A stretch of DNA of 64,000 nt, from positions 58,219-122,218 of the forward strand of contig NZ_LLXT01000102.1 of assembly GCF_001431625.1 (NCBI RefSeq), given 5' to 3'. Positions 40,323 through 49,369 of the stretch are shown one piece after another. Every line of letters starts with the position of its first letter. Position 1 is the stretch's first letter. The stretch comes from Stenotrophomonas geniculata ATCC 19374 = JCM 13324. GTDB lineage: Bacteria > Pseudomonadota > Gammaproteobacteria > Xanthomonadales > Xanthomonadaceae. The translations under genes were made by a program, and so were the position numbers. The notes beneath the pieces are model-generated. The model was not told the DNA's origin, searched no databases, and worked only from the letters and a program-made list of their open reading frames with translations.

Positions 40323-43300
40323 TTAGAAGCGGACGGACCAGCGTGCAGTGGCGCCATGGTCGCGGCTTTCACTGCCGAACTGACCGCTGTAGCCCAGCTC
40401 CAGCTGCTGCCGCGGGGTCAGCCACGCCGCCAGGCCCAGCTCGGCCACGACGGCGTTGTCGGCAATCGGAGCACCCTCGACCGCGAACGTGGTGCTGCTG
40501 TTGGCGAAGGCGAGGTTGGCCACCTGGCTGCGGTCGCCGGAGGCACGGCGGTAGCCGACACCGCCACGCAGGTGCAACCAGCTGTCCTGCTGGAACGATG
40601 CCTTCAGACCCTTGTCGAAGCGGAGACCAGCGGTGGCGATGGTGGTGCCGGTGTCGTCCACCTTGCCGTGCAGTGCCGCCGCGCCGCCACGCTCGTTGAT
40701 CTGCTTCAGGTCCACTTCCACGCGGGCGACCTGCAGGTACGGCTCCAGCCCACCTTCCGCATTGCCGAAACGGTAGCCCGCTTCGATGAAGGCCTGGCGT
40801 GTATGTGCGTTGTAGCGCGCGCTCAGGCTGTCGCTGAAGCCTGCGAAGGCAACATCACGCGTGCTCTTCACTTCATTGCGGCTCCATGCCACGCCACCGC
40901 GCAGGCCGAACCCGCCCCAGGTGTGGCTGGCGTAGGCGCCGAAGTGCGTGTTGTCGATCTTCGACTTGGCACGACGCTCCTGCTGCTTCACGTCGGTGCG
41001 GCCGGTACCGGCCAGCACGCCGATCTGCCAGCCACCGAACTCGCGGTCGATGCCGACCAGCAGGCCATTGCTGTTGGCGTCAGTGCGCGCGGTGTTGCTG
41101 TTGCCGTCCAGCTTGCTGTTGCCGCCCAGCGCCTGCACCCAGGCACCGGTGGCATCACCCGTATCGGATCCCGGTGCGCCTGCACCGGCACGGCGTGACA
41201 GTGCGGCATCGCGCACATGGCGGCTGCCCTCGACCAGGGCCAGTGCCGTGGCCGGATGCAGCTCGCCGCTGAGGCCATCGAGCACGCCACCGACCTGTTG
41301 CGGGAACAGTTGGGTCAGCGGCTTGGGCAGGCCCTGGTTGATTGCCAGTCCATCGGCCGCCGCCGCGGCCGCACGCTGGTTCGGCGTGGCGGCGGCACTG
41401 GCGAGCGACGCACCACGGGCCACGTCGATGCGGGTGCCATTGGCACCGTAAGCCAGGCTGAACTGCAGGAACGGCGAGAACGCGCTGAAGTCGGTTTTCG
41501 CGAACTGGCCGCTGACACCGCCGTCGGCGCGGATGAAATTGAACTGCTCGCCGAGGTAGTAGGTACCCGGCTCCGGCAGTGCGATCAGGGTGCCGCCGAG
41601 GGTGGCGGTGCCGGTCACGTGCAGCTGGTCACTGCGCCCGCCCGGAGCAAGTTCGGCAGCATAGACGCCGGTTGCACCCTGTACGTAGTTGCCGTTGATG
41701 GTCAGCGTGCCGATCGAATTGCCGGGCGCGATGATGCCGTCGACGTGGGTGCTGCCGAGCGCACCGACACCCTTCAGCAGGCCGTTGGCACCGACCGTGG
41801 TGGTGCCGCCGGTCTGCGTGCCGTTGAAGGACACCACGCCACCGTTGACGGTCAGGTTGCTGTCCTTCAGCAGGCCGCTGCTGCTGACCGTGCTCACGCC
41901 CCCGGTGGTGTTCAGCGCGGTGGAGACCAGGCTGCCATTGAGCAGGAACTGGCCACCCTGGACCTCGACCGCAGACGTGAGCGTGTTGGCGCCATTCAAT
42001 TCCAGCGTACCGTCCTGCAGTACCGCGCCGTTGAAAGTGTTGTCACCGCTCAGGCGCAGCCAGCCAATGCCGGACTTGGTCAGCTTGCCGGGGCCACCGA
42101 TGTCGTTGGTCCAGTCGTCCCAGGCATCGCCTTCCCAGACCTTCAGGCCACCGGCCTTCTGGTTCATCACCACGTTGGTATCCACGCGCAGCGAGCCGTA
42201 GCCTTCGATGGCCTTGCGCAGGTCGACCATGCCCCAGCCGTAGATCGGATCGATGCCTGCTGCACCCAGGTCGCGTGCGGTGGTCAGCAACACGTCGCGG
42301 ACCTGGGCGTTGTCCAGATAGGGGAAGCGCTCCATCAGCAGGCCGAGCGCGCCGGTGATGTGTGGCGCCGCCATCGACGTGCCCGTCTTGGTGCCATAGA
42401 CGTACTGGGTGTTCTCGCTGTCGATGATCAGGCGGACATAGGCGGAAGTGTTCTCGACGCGACCCTGGATATCACCGGACACAATGGTGCTCAGGATGTC
42501 GGTGCCGGGTGCCGAGATGCACCAGTTGGCGGCAACGCCGCAGATGCTGGAACTGCCATCGATCACGTAGTCGGTTTCGCCCGCAGCAGCGTTGGGCCGG
42601 CGGACGTTGGCCACGGCCAGCCAGTACGGTTCAAGTTCCGGCTTCCAGCGCGGCATGGCGGCCGTGATTCCGGCGACGGCGCCACTGCCGTTACCAGCCG
42701 ACCACACCTGGATGAGGGTGGAGGAGGGGGCATCGCCATCGTTGGCGTAGATGCTGCCATACACGCCGTAGCCGTCACCGATCGCTGCATACTGTGCATC
42801 CAGCGCGGCAGCAGTCATGTTGCGGGTAGAGATACCCCAGCTGTGGTTGATGGCGCGCACGCCCTGCGCCTGGATCTGCGCATACATATCCAAGGTAGCG
42901 GTGTCATCGGGATCGGTGCGATATAGCGCGCGCGGACGATAGAAGTTGTCCGGATCCAGGCGCCACTCATAGTAGGTATCACCAAACACACGGGCTGCGG
43001 TCAGGTTCGAACCGAATGCTACGCCATGCATGCCTTTGCCATCGCGGTTGGCACCGATGGTACCCAGCACGTGGGTGCCGTGGTCGGCGTAGCTGAAGCC
43101 ATAGGGCTGGCCTGCCGCGATCAGGCGTGCGGCCAGTGCGGCGGGAACGCCGGGGCCAAGGCCGTAGTAGTTGTAGCCTGGCTGCTCGCCACGGGTTTGT
43201 TCGCAGGCACCGGTACCGGCCACCACGCCTGGCGTGGCGCAGTCCGCGCCGATGGTGATGCTGGACGTATTGCGCCCCGCAAATTCCTGATGGGCCAGTG

Positions 43301-43679
43301 CCGAGCCCGAATCGAACAGGGCAAGACGTACGCCCTGGCCGGTCAGTCCACGTGCATAGGCGTAATCGGCCCCCATCGCACCCAGCCCCCAGTCAGCGTT
43401 GAATTCATCGCTGCGCCAACTGGCTGCATCGCCGGGGTTGCCGAGAACGGACGTGTTGGCCGCCGCTGGCGTGGTGGCCGTCGGTGCTGCGGACGCGCCG
43501 ACGCCTGGTTGCGCCCACGCCGCCTGCAACTGGCGCTGTTGTTGCCAGACCTCGAATGAGTCGTTGGCCATGGCGGGCAACGTGCTGGCAAGCAGCAATG
43601 TGCTGGTGACCGCCAGTGCGAGGCGGCTGTGCATCGGAGAACGGGAGCGGGACGAACGGCCGTGCAGCGGGTGATTCAT
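40323..43679 (-). CDS. S8 subtilisin-like autotransporter serine protease
   Basis: 1118 residues from MNHPLHGRSSRSRSPMHSRL (ATG 43679), with an extended signal peptide ending at AMA. The passenger has the S8 triad: Asp in LALFDSGSAL (about 120), His in DHGTHVLGTIG (about 215), Ser in GTSMAAPHITGA (about 440); then beta-helix repeats (LSGDNTFNGAV, LNTTGGVSTVSSSG) and a C-terminal type V beta-barrel from GDATGAWVQALGG to the terminal WSVRF. Secreted through its own barrel; a possible virulence protease. Transcribed alone, terminator at 40273-40300. Confidence 0.93.
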   Translation of the reverse strand: MNHPLHGRSSRSRSPMHSRLALAVTSTLLLASTLPAMANDSFEVWQQQRQLQAAWAQPGVGASAAPTATTPAAANTSVLGNPGDAASWRSDEFNADWGLGAMGADYAYARGLTGQGVRLALFDSGSALAHQEFAGRNTSSITIGADCATPGVVAGTGACEQTRGEQPGYNYYGLGPGVPAALAARLIAAGQPYGFSYADHGTHVLGTIGANRDGKGMHGVAFGSNLTAARVFGDTYYEWRLDPDNFYRPRALYRTDPDDTATLDMYAQIQAQGVRAINHSWGISTRNMTAAALDAQYAAIGDGYGVYGSIYANDGDAPSSTLIQVWSAGNGSGAVAGITAAMPRWKPELEPYWLAVANVRRPNAAAGETDYVIDGSSSICGVAANWCISAPGTDILSTIVSGDIQGRVENTSAYVRLIIDSENTQYVYGTKTGTSMAAPHITGALGLLMERFPYLDNAQVRDVLLTTARDLGAAGIDPIYGWGMVDLRKAIEGYGSLRVDTNVVMNQKAGGLKVWEGDAWDDWTNDIGGPGKLTKSGIGWLRLSGDNTFNGAVLQDGTLELNGANTLTSAVEVQGGQFLLNGSLVSTALNTTGGVSTVSSSGLLKDSNLTVNGGVVSFNGTQTGGTTTVGANGLLKGVGALGSTHVDGIIAPGNSIGTLTINGNYVQGATGVYAAELAPGGRSDQLHVTGTATLGGTLIALPEPGTYYLGEQFNFIRADGGVSGQFAKTDFSAFSPFLQFSLAYGANGTRIDVARGASLASAAATPNQRAAAAAADGLAINQGLPKPLTQLFPQQVGGVLDGLSGELHPATALALVEGSRHVRDAALSRRAGAGAPGSDTGDATGAWVQALGGNSKLDGNSNTARTDANSNGLLVGIDREFGGWQIGVLAGTGRTDVKQQERRAKSKIDNTHFGAYASHTWGGFGLRGGVAWSRNEVKSTRDVAFAGFSDSLSARYNAHTRQAFIEAGYRFGNAEGGLEPYLQVARVEVDLKQINERGGAAALHGKVDDTGTTIATAGLRFDKGLKASFQQDSWLHLRGGVGYRRASGDRSQVANLAFANSSTTFAVEGAPIADNAVVAELGLAAWLTPRQQLELGYSGQFGSESRDHGATARWSVRF

Positions 43680-43867
43680 CGGACAACTTCCTTGATTGAC
43701 GGACAACAAGGCCGTTAACCCCGCAGCGCGCCGATCACCCCCAGTGGTGTGAAGAAAATTTAATGAACAGGTTAATGTTTCGTGACGCGCGTGTTCACTC
43801 CATCTCCGGGAAACCCCGCTACCGTGGCCCGGCCTGGGCTCACCAGGCTTATCAAGGAGTGATGTCG

Positions 43868-44068
43868 ATGCGTACTTTCAGGAAAATGATCGTAGGTGCC
43901 GTGTTCGCCTTGGCTTGCAGCGGTTCGGTTGCTGTGGCCGGGCCGATTCCGCCATGCGATCTTCCCTGTTGGAAGGCTTACCAGGCCTGTTTGTCCGGTG
44001 GCGGTGATGCGATGGAATGCCAGTACGAATACGATCGTTGCGTCATGGATCGCTGCGGCGCTGTGTAA
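43868..44068 (+). CDS. Small secreted cysteine-rich peptide
   Basis: 66 residues from MRTFRKMIVGAVFALACSGS (AAGGAG 9 bp upstream of the ATG 43868; the ATG at 43862 lies too close to it). Signal peptide to VAVA, then a mature peptide of about 42 residues with six cysteines in pairs (CDLPC, two spaced Cys, CVMDRC). The pattern suggests disulphide-bonded helices. Followed by its own terminator, so it is a free-standing unit. No family recognised. Confidence 0.6.
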   Translation: MRTFRKMIVGAVFALACSGSVAVAGPIPPCDLPCWKAYQACLSGGGDAMECQYEYDRCVMDRCGAV

Positions 44069-44094
44069 GCAGTGGCAATGCAGGACTGATGACG

Positions 44095-44115
44095 AGCCCC
44101 GTCACCGACGGGGCT
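44095..44115 (+). terminator. Intrinsic terminator after the small peptide gene
   Basis: AGCCCCGTC and GACGGGGCT pair over a 3-nt loop and are followed by CTTCTGTTTC. Confidence 0.7.
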
Positions 44116-44192
44116 CTTCTGTTTCAGCGCAGCCCGCTTGCAGGCCATGCACGCAGCGGCGAGGATGGGGAATCGCATCGGAGCCGCTGCAC

Positions 44193-44543
44193 ATGGCCGT
44201 CAAACGTGTCGTCGCCAACATCGCCACGCCTGATCCTGCGCGTGCCGCAGTGTTCTATGGCGAGCTGCTGGGCATGCCGGTGGTGATGGACCACGGCTGG
44301 ATCGTCACCCACGGCGGCGAGGGCAGCGCGCTGGCGCAGGTCAGCTTTGCCAGTGAAGGGGGGGCCGGCACCGCAGTGCCGGATCTGTCGATCGAAGTGG
44401 ACAATCTGCAGCAGGTACTGGAGCGCATGCGCGCGGCCGGCATCCCGCTGGAATATGGCCCGGCCGATGAGCCCTGGGGCGTGCGTCGCTTCTTCGTCCG
44501 TGACCCGTTCGGGCGGTTGTTGAACATCCTCGCCCATACCTGA
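44193..44543 (+). CDS. VOC-family (glyoxalase-like) protein
   Basis: 116 residues from MAVKRVVANIATPDPARAA. One VOC module in two beta-alpha halves: FYGELLGMPVVMDHGWIVT and LSIEVDNLQQVLERMRAAGI, ending EPWGVRRFFVRDPFGRLLNIL, the usual metal/substrate side with the final Glu replaced by Asn-Ile. Probably a resistance or lyase-type protein; converges on a TetR gene. Confidence 0.85.
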   Translation: MAVKRVVANIATPDPARAAVFYGELLGMPVVMDHGWIVTHGGEGSALAQVSFASEGGAGTAVPDLSIEVDNLQQVLERMRAAGIPLEYGPADEPWGVRRFFVRDPFGRLLNILAHT

Positions 44544-44558
44544 GCGACAGACGGTTCG

Positions 44559-45179
44559 TCAGCGCCGCTTGGCACCGGCCGGTGGCACGCCGACCATGCG
44601 CAGGCAATCGGCCTGCACGGCTTCGTTGAACGCATCGGCATCCTGTGCCGGTGTGGCGATCAGGTCGTCGGTAGCGCCGTGCACGCCGGCGTAGATCAAC
44701 GAGGCGGTAACCTGCGGCGCCGAAAGCTGCCACAGACCGGCGGCGTTGCCCGCTTCGAGGATGCCCAGCAGCTGCTGCTGGATTGCATTGCGTTCGGCGT
44801 TGCCGCGCTGGTGGTGATGATGGTTGGCGTAGACCACGTCGTGCAGTACATGGGTGCGCACGTAAAGTTCGATGTTGGCGCGGATCCAGGCGCGCAAGCG
44901 TGCTACGCCATCGCCGACGGGGTGCTGCTGCACGGCCTGGTCAACCGCTTCCATGAACTGCCGCGTGTAGCGCTGCGCCAGCGCCTGCAGGATCTCGGTG
45001 CGCGAGGCGAAGTAGGTATAGAAGGTGCCCTTGGCCACATCAGCCGCGGCGACGATGTCGCTGATGGTGGTGGCGTCCACTCCCTTTGACAGGAACAGTG
45101 CCTGCGCGGCGTCCATCAGTTCTTCCTGGCGGGTTTCCGCAGGCTTGGTGCGAGGCCTGGCGACAGCTGGGGTCTGCAT
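44559..45179 (-). CDS. TetR-family repressor of the adjacent efflux pump
   Basis: 206 residues from MQTPAVARPRTKPAETRQEE (ATG 45179; a TTG at 45188 is less likely). HTH DIVAAADVAKGTFYTYFASR typical of TetR; the C-domain contains a HHHH cluster (YANHHHHQRG). Divergent from a DHA2 exporter across a 35-bp palindrome, so it is almost certainly its repressor. Confidence 0.9.
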   Translation of the reverse strand: MQTPAVARPRTKPAETRQEELMDAAQALFLSKGVDATTISDIVAAADVAKGTFYTYFASRTEILQALAQRYTRQFMEAVDQAVQQHPVGDGVARLRAWIRANIELYVRTHVLHDVVYANHHHHQRGNAERNAIQQQLLGILEAGNAAGLWQLSAPQVTASLIYAGVHGATDDLIATPAQDADAFNEAVQADCLRMVGVPPAGAKRR

Positions 45180-45230
45180 GGTGGGCAAGGTCCGGGTGCG
45201 ACGGTGGCCATTCTAGCTGTCCTTCGGCAT

Positions 45231-45265
45231 TGACTGACCGTCGGTCATTGACCGACGGTCAGTCA
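45231..45265. promoter_or_regulatory. TetR operator, 35-bp perfect palindrome
   Basis: Arms TGACTGACCGTCGGTCA and its exact complement, separated by one T, between the TetR gene and the exporter. The inner repeats TGACCG/CGGTCA suggest room for two dimers. Confidence 0.75.
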
Positions 45266-45305
45266 GTGGCTACGATGCGAGCACGTCCTCCCCCGGGATC
45301 CACAC

Positions 45306-46778
45306 ATGCAGCGTTTCCAACGTCCGGCCCTGGTGTTGGCCGCCTACCTCGGCACATTCCTCGCCTCGCTGGACATCAGCATCGTCAACGTCGCCCTGCC
45401 GGCCCTGCAGCAGGCGTTGCACACCGACATGGCCGGCCTGCAATGGGTGATCAACGCCTACGCGATCGCGTTGTCGGCGTTGATGCTGTCGGCGGGGCCG
45501 CTTGGGGATCGTTACGGTCATCGGCGGATGTGGCTGCTCAGCGTCGCCACCTTCACGCTGGGGTCCCTGCTGTGCGCCTGTGCCAACACTCTTGCGACCC
45601 TGGTGGCTGGACGCGCAGTGCAGGGCATCGCGGGCGCATTGTTGATTCCCAGCGCCATGCCGATCCTCAGCCACGCCTTCCCCGATGCGCGCCAACGTGC
45701 ACGTGCGATCGGTGGCTGGTCCGCGTTCAGTGCGCTGGCCCTGGTGCTGGGCCCGCTGCTGGGCGGCGTGCTGGTGCAGCGCGCCGGATGGCCCAGCATC
45801 TTCCTGATCAACCTGCCGTTGGGCCTGCTCGCGCTGGCGCTGGGCGTCTGGGGAATTCCGGAGCGGCGGCATCCGCAGCACGCCGCACTGGACCCCGCCG
45901 GGCAGCTGCTCAGCATCGTCGCGCTGGGTGCGCTGAGCTATGGCCTGATCGCGATCGGCGAGCACGGCCTGCTGGCGCCGGTGACCCTGCTGGCGCTGGG
46001 CGTCGCAGCCGCCGGACTGATCCTGTTCGGCATCGTTGAACGCCGGGTTGTACGCCCATTGCTGCCGCTGGACCTGTTTGCCGACCGCCGCTTCGGCATG
46101 TTCAACCTGGCATCGTTCGTGCTGGGCTTCACTGCCTATGCCAGCCTGTTCTTCCTGTCGCTGTTCTTCCAGCAGGCGCAGGGCTACAGCGCTGCGCAGG
46201 CCGGCTCCCAGCTGGCTCCGCAGTTCCTGTTGATGGGGGTCGTCTCGCTGTTGTTCGGTCGTCTGGTCGCCCACCTCGGGCTGCATGCCGCGCTGGTGCT
46301 GGGCTACGCCCTGGCCGGGATAGCGCTGTGCGCGATGGCCACGTTCGAACCGGCTACGTCGCGTGCTTTTGCCAGCGCTGTGCTGGTGCTGCTTGGCATT
46401 GGCATGGGGCTGGCAGTGCCGGCGACCGGCATGGCGGTCATGGCCAGCGCGCCGGTCGAGCGCGCGGGTATCGCCTCAGCCACGATGAACGCGTTACGCC
46501 AGGCAGGCATGAGCCTGGGCATCGCGCTGCTGGGCAGCTTGATGGGCCAGCGCGCCGTGCAGCACTTCGCCGTTTCCGCGCAGGCGGCCGGGCAGCGGGG
46601 GCTGGTGGCACAGGCGCGCGAACTCATCCTGCAACCAAGCTCGATGCACGCCACGCCGCAGACACTGGCGTGGTATCGCAGTGCGATGACCAGTGGTTTC
46701 GGCTGGGCGATGGCTGTGGCCGGTGCGCTGGTCCTGCTTGCTGCGCTGGGTCTGTATCGCCAGCGCGCACCGGCCTGA
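45306..46778 (+). CDS. MFS multidrug exporter, DHA2 (EmrB/QacA) type
   Basis: 490 residues. DHA2 marks: LASLDISIVNVALPALQ at helix 1 (motif D1), GPLGDRYGHRRMWLL (motif A), AVQGIAGALLIPSAMPIL and PLLGGVLVQRAGWPSIFLINLPLG (motif C). Fourteen helices. Proton-driven efflux of drugs or dyes, derepressed when the TetR protein leaves its operator. Confidence 0.9.
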   Translation: MQRFQRPALVLAAYLGTFLASLDISIVNVALPALQQALHTDMAGLQWVINAYAIALSALMLSAGPLGDRYGHRRMWLLSVATFTLGSLLCACANTLATLVAGRAVQGIAGALLIPSAMPILSHAFPDARQRARAIGGWSAFSALALVLGPLLGGVLVQRAGWPSIFLINLPLGLLALALGVWGIPERRHPQHAALDPAGQLLSIVALGALSYGLIAIGEHGLLAPVTLLALGVAAAGLILFGIVERRVVRPLLPLDLFADRRFGMFNLASFVLGFTAYASLFFLSLFFQQAQGYSAAQAGSQLAPQFLLMGVVSLLFGRLVAHLGLHAALVLGYALAGIALCAMATFEPATSRAFASAVLVLLGIGMGLAVPATGMAVMASAPVERAGIASATMNALRQAGMSLGIALLGSLMGQRAVQHFAVSAQAAGQRGLVAQARELILQPSSMHATPQTLAWYRSAMTSGFGWAMAVAGALVLLAALGLYRQRAPA

Positions 46779-46788
46779 CGCGCAGCGT

Positions 46789-47103
46789 TCAGCCCTGCTG
46801 GCGTTGCGGGCCCTCTGCCGTGCGTTCGATCTCGTGTGGCTGCTGTTGCTGCTGTTGCTGCTGGCGCGCATTGGCGTGGCGAGCGTGCCCACCTTCACGA
46901 CCGATCGCGGCCATGTGCTGGCGGTTGCGGCTGATCGCCTCGCCGCCCTTGCGGCCTGCGACACGTGCTTCGGCCGGACTGAACTCATGCGCATTGCCGG
47001 ACGCATGTGCTGCACGCCCGCCCTTGGCAGCGATCGCGCGCTGCTTGGCCTGGTCCATTGATGCGAAGCCCCGGTTGGAGCTGCGCGGGTTCTGCTCAGT
47101 CAT
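46789..47103 (-). CDS. KGG-repeat stress-induced protein
   Basis: 104 residues from MTEQNPRSSNRGFASMD (ATG 47103). KGG-type repeats of the con-10/GsiB/YciG family: RGFASMD, AAKGGRAAH, AGRKGGEA, IGREGGHARHAN. Highly hydrophilic, probably disordered and protective under desiccation or osmotic stress. A run of eight Gln near the end is coded by mixed CAG/CAA triplets, a likely site of length variation. Confidence 0.85.
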   Translation of the reverse strand: MTEQNPRSSNRGFASMDQAKQRAIAAKGGRAAHASGNAHEFSPAEARVAGRKGGEAISRNRQHMAAIGREGGHARHANARQQQQQQQQPHEIERTAEGPQRQQG

Positions 47104-47238
47104 GTGAAATCTCCTGCGGTGTGGGCGTCGCCTTCGTAGACGACGGCCTCCATGCTTGGCCATCGCACGCTAAGTCCAGGTCGCCATCTTCGCCACGGTT
47201 TTCACGCGCCCTGCGCACGGGACCGATCACGTAGCCAT

Positions 47239-47913
47239 TCAGGTGGGCGCTGCCTTCGCTGCAGCCAATGCCATGCCACTGACCACCGCCGCGATCGTCT
47301 CCACGTCTGCCAAGGGTGCTCCCTGGTTCAATCTGGCCTGCAGAGCCCCATGGGAGACGGCGAAGACGATCGCCTGCCCGAGCAGGGCGTGGGTACGCAG
47401 CAGCGTCTCGACGCTGGTTGGTTCGCTGCCACGCAGGCACGCCACGCACGCGGCCAACGTGGTGTGCAGGGGTTCGAACAGCGTACGGTGGGCGCTGGCG
47501 AACGCGGCCGTCGGTTGGATCTGTTCGCGCGCCAACAGCAGCGTGCGTGGCCCCGCATCCGGTGCCGACAGCAAGGCATGGACAAATACCTGCATCAATT
47601 GCTGCAGCTGCTGCGCGGCCTGCCGCACGCCAGTCGGCGGTGCTGCCGGCAGCGGCAGTCGTTCGGCAATGGATTGGGCACAGCGCTGCAGCACTGCGGC
47701 ATACAGTTCCTGCTTGCCGCCGAAGTGATATGGGATGGCCGATTGGCTGCAGCCAGCCATGTCCACCAGCTGGCGGGTACGCACGCCCTCCACGCCGAAC
47801 GCGCTGAACAGCTGCAGCCCCGCGTGCAGCAGTCGGGCTCGGGTCTGCCCGCTGCGCGTCTCGGCCGCGCGCCGCCGTGCCGGTGTCTGCAGGTGGGCGA
47901 TGAACTCAGGCAT
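47239..47913 (-). CDS. TetR-family regulator (DUF1956/CecR-like)
   Basis: 224 residues. N-terminal HTH LFSAFGVEGVRTRQLVDMAGCSQSAIPYHFGGKQELY, the YHFGGK word being typical of the CecR/AefR branch, and a helical ligand domain. Its start overlaps the 3' end of the upstream M24 gene by 8 bp, so the regulator is made from the same message as the enzyme-like gene. Confidence 0.85.
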   Translation of the reverse strand: MPEFIAHLQTPARRRAAETRSGQTRARLLHAGLQLFSAFGVEGVRTRQLVDMAGCSQSAIPYHFGGKQELYAAVLQRCAQSIAERLPLPAAPPTGVRQAAQQLQQLMQVFVHALLSAPDAGPRTLLLAREQIQPTAAFASAHRTLFEPLHTTLAACVACLRGSEPTSVETLLRTHALLGQAIVFAVSHGALQARLNQGAPLADVETIAAVVSGMALAAAKAAPT

Positions 47914-49162
47914 CGGCCTGCATCAACCGTGTCGAGTTTTCATTCAGCGCGGTACCCGCATCCGTGCCGACGATGACCGTACCGCCGATGTTGGCCATGT
48001 GCCGGCCGAATGCACAGTTCGGTTCGAAGGCGAAGCACATGCCGGCCTGCAGGGGCAGTTCGCGCCCGACAGTCGGCAGCGGCGCGATGTGCGCATAGCG
48101 CGCGGCCTCCGGCAGCGCTTCGATGCCCGGCGCACGGCCAAAGCCAACCGGTCCATAGGGGTTGAGGCTGTGGACCAACGGATGCACGTGCCAACCCCCC
48201 GCCTCCAGCAGGGGCGCTTCCATCGCGTCGACGACGTCGCCGAAGGTATTGCCCACGCGCAGTGCAGACAGGCCCGCTTCGTAGCTGCTGCGGGCGACAG
48301 CGGCGGCGCGATGGATGTCGTCGTGTACCTCGCCGATGGCAACCGCGGCCTGATGCTGTGTTTCCATCAGCCCGTACAGTGCGAAGATCTCCGACAACAC
48401 CAGGTCACCATCGCGCAGAATGCGCGGCGGCTGTGCACGGTACTGCCAGGCGGGCGGTCCCCAGCCTACATACTCGGGACCCGAGCCGAGCAGCACCTCG
48501 GCGGTATAGCCTCCCAGCGAGAAACAAGTGGCGGTCACTGCGGCAACCAGTTCGGCTTCGGAAACACCGGGGCGAGCGGTGGCACGCAGCGCCTCGCTCA
48601 TGGATTCACCGATCCAGGCGGCATGCGCGATCAGCGCCAGTTCCTCCTGACTCTTGACCGAGGCGCGCTGGAAGAACGCACGATACACCGGTACGAATTC
48701 CGCGCCCGGCACTGCCGCCTGCATGCCCTGCAGGGTGCGCGCAGGCATCGCGCCGTCGAAGTAGAACGGCGGATACGGCTCCAGCCCCAGCACGCCGATA
48801 CGTGCCGAGTGCAGGCCACACTGCTGCAGCCAGCGGCCCACCTCCTGCCCGGATTTGCCCACCCACAGCTGTTCGGGTGCGATCCATTGCAGATCGCCGC
48901 GCAGGCCGGCCTGCAGGTGGTCGGCAATCATCAGCGAGGCAAAGGTGAACACCCGGGGGGGCTGGTCGCCGACGAACACCACGATCGAGCCGGGCCGGTC
49001 ATTGGTGAAGTAGCAGTCTGGCGAGAAGCCGGCGGGCGCGGCGGCTTCCCGGTCGCCATGTACAACCAGGGCATCGAGGCACTCACCGGCCATGATGTCG
49101 CGGGCCAGCGCCCAGCGGCGGTCGCGTTCCATCAGGCTGAGCGGTGCGGGCGGCGTGCGCAT
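47906..49162 (-). CDS. M24-family (creatinase/Xaa-Pro peptidase-like) protein
   Basis: 418 residues: N-terminal creatinase domain (VVHGDREAAAPAGFSPDCYF) and C-terminal pita-bread M24 domain. The conserved metal-site positions are altered: where active peptidases have two Asp (LxxxD...D), this reads LVLSEIFALYGLMETQH, while His (HPLVHSL) and Glu (CFAFEPN) remain. It may therefore act like creatinase, which needs no metal, or on an unusual C-N bond. Cotranscribed with a TetR gene. Confidence 0.75.
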   Translation of the reverse strand: MRTPPAPLSLMERDRRWALARDIMAGECLDALVVHGDREAAAPAGFSPDCYFTNDRPGSIVVFVGDQPPRVFTFASLMIADHLQAGLRGDLQWIAPEQLWVGKSGQEVGRWLQQCGLHSARIGVLGLEPYPPFYFDGAMPARTLQGMQAAVPGAEFVPVYRAFFQRASVKSQEELALIAHAAWIGESMSEALRATARPGVSEAELVAAVTATCFSLGGYTAEVLLGSGPEYVGWGPPAWQYRAQPPRILRDGDLVLSEIFALYGLMETQHQAAVAIGEVHDDIHRAAAVARSSYEAGLSALRVGNTFGDVVDAMEAPLLEAGGWHVHPLVHSLNPYGPVGFGRAPGIEALPEAARYAHIAPLPTVGRELPLQAGMCFAFEPNCAFGRHMANIGGTVIVGTDAGTALNENSTRLMQADA

Positions 49163-49369
49163 GAGAGGTACTCCAGGGGAAGGAGCGCGCAGGCTCGATC
49201 ACGCAGATGAATGAATCAACCGCTTGAATCGACTTTGCATGTGCGCTGCTGCAGCGGCAGCTGATGTCGGCGGTCGCGCAGCGTTGCCGATGATGGTGAT
49301 GGGGCCACCGCCGCTGTTGATAGCATGCGCGACAACGCCACTTGCCCGGCCACCACAGGGACGTAGAAC

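Noticed and set aside
46835..46870. CTG/TTG triplet run as a microsatellite element
   Set aside because: It is simply the Gln run of the KGG protein; mentioned there.
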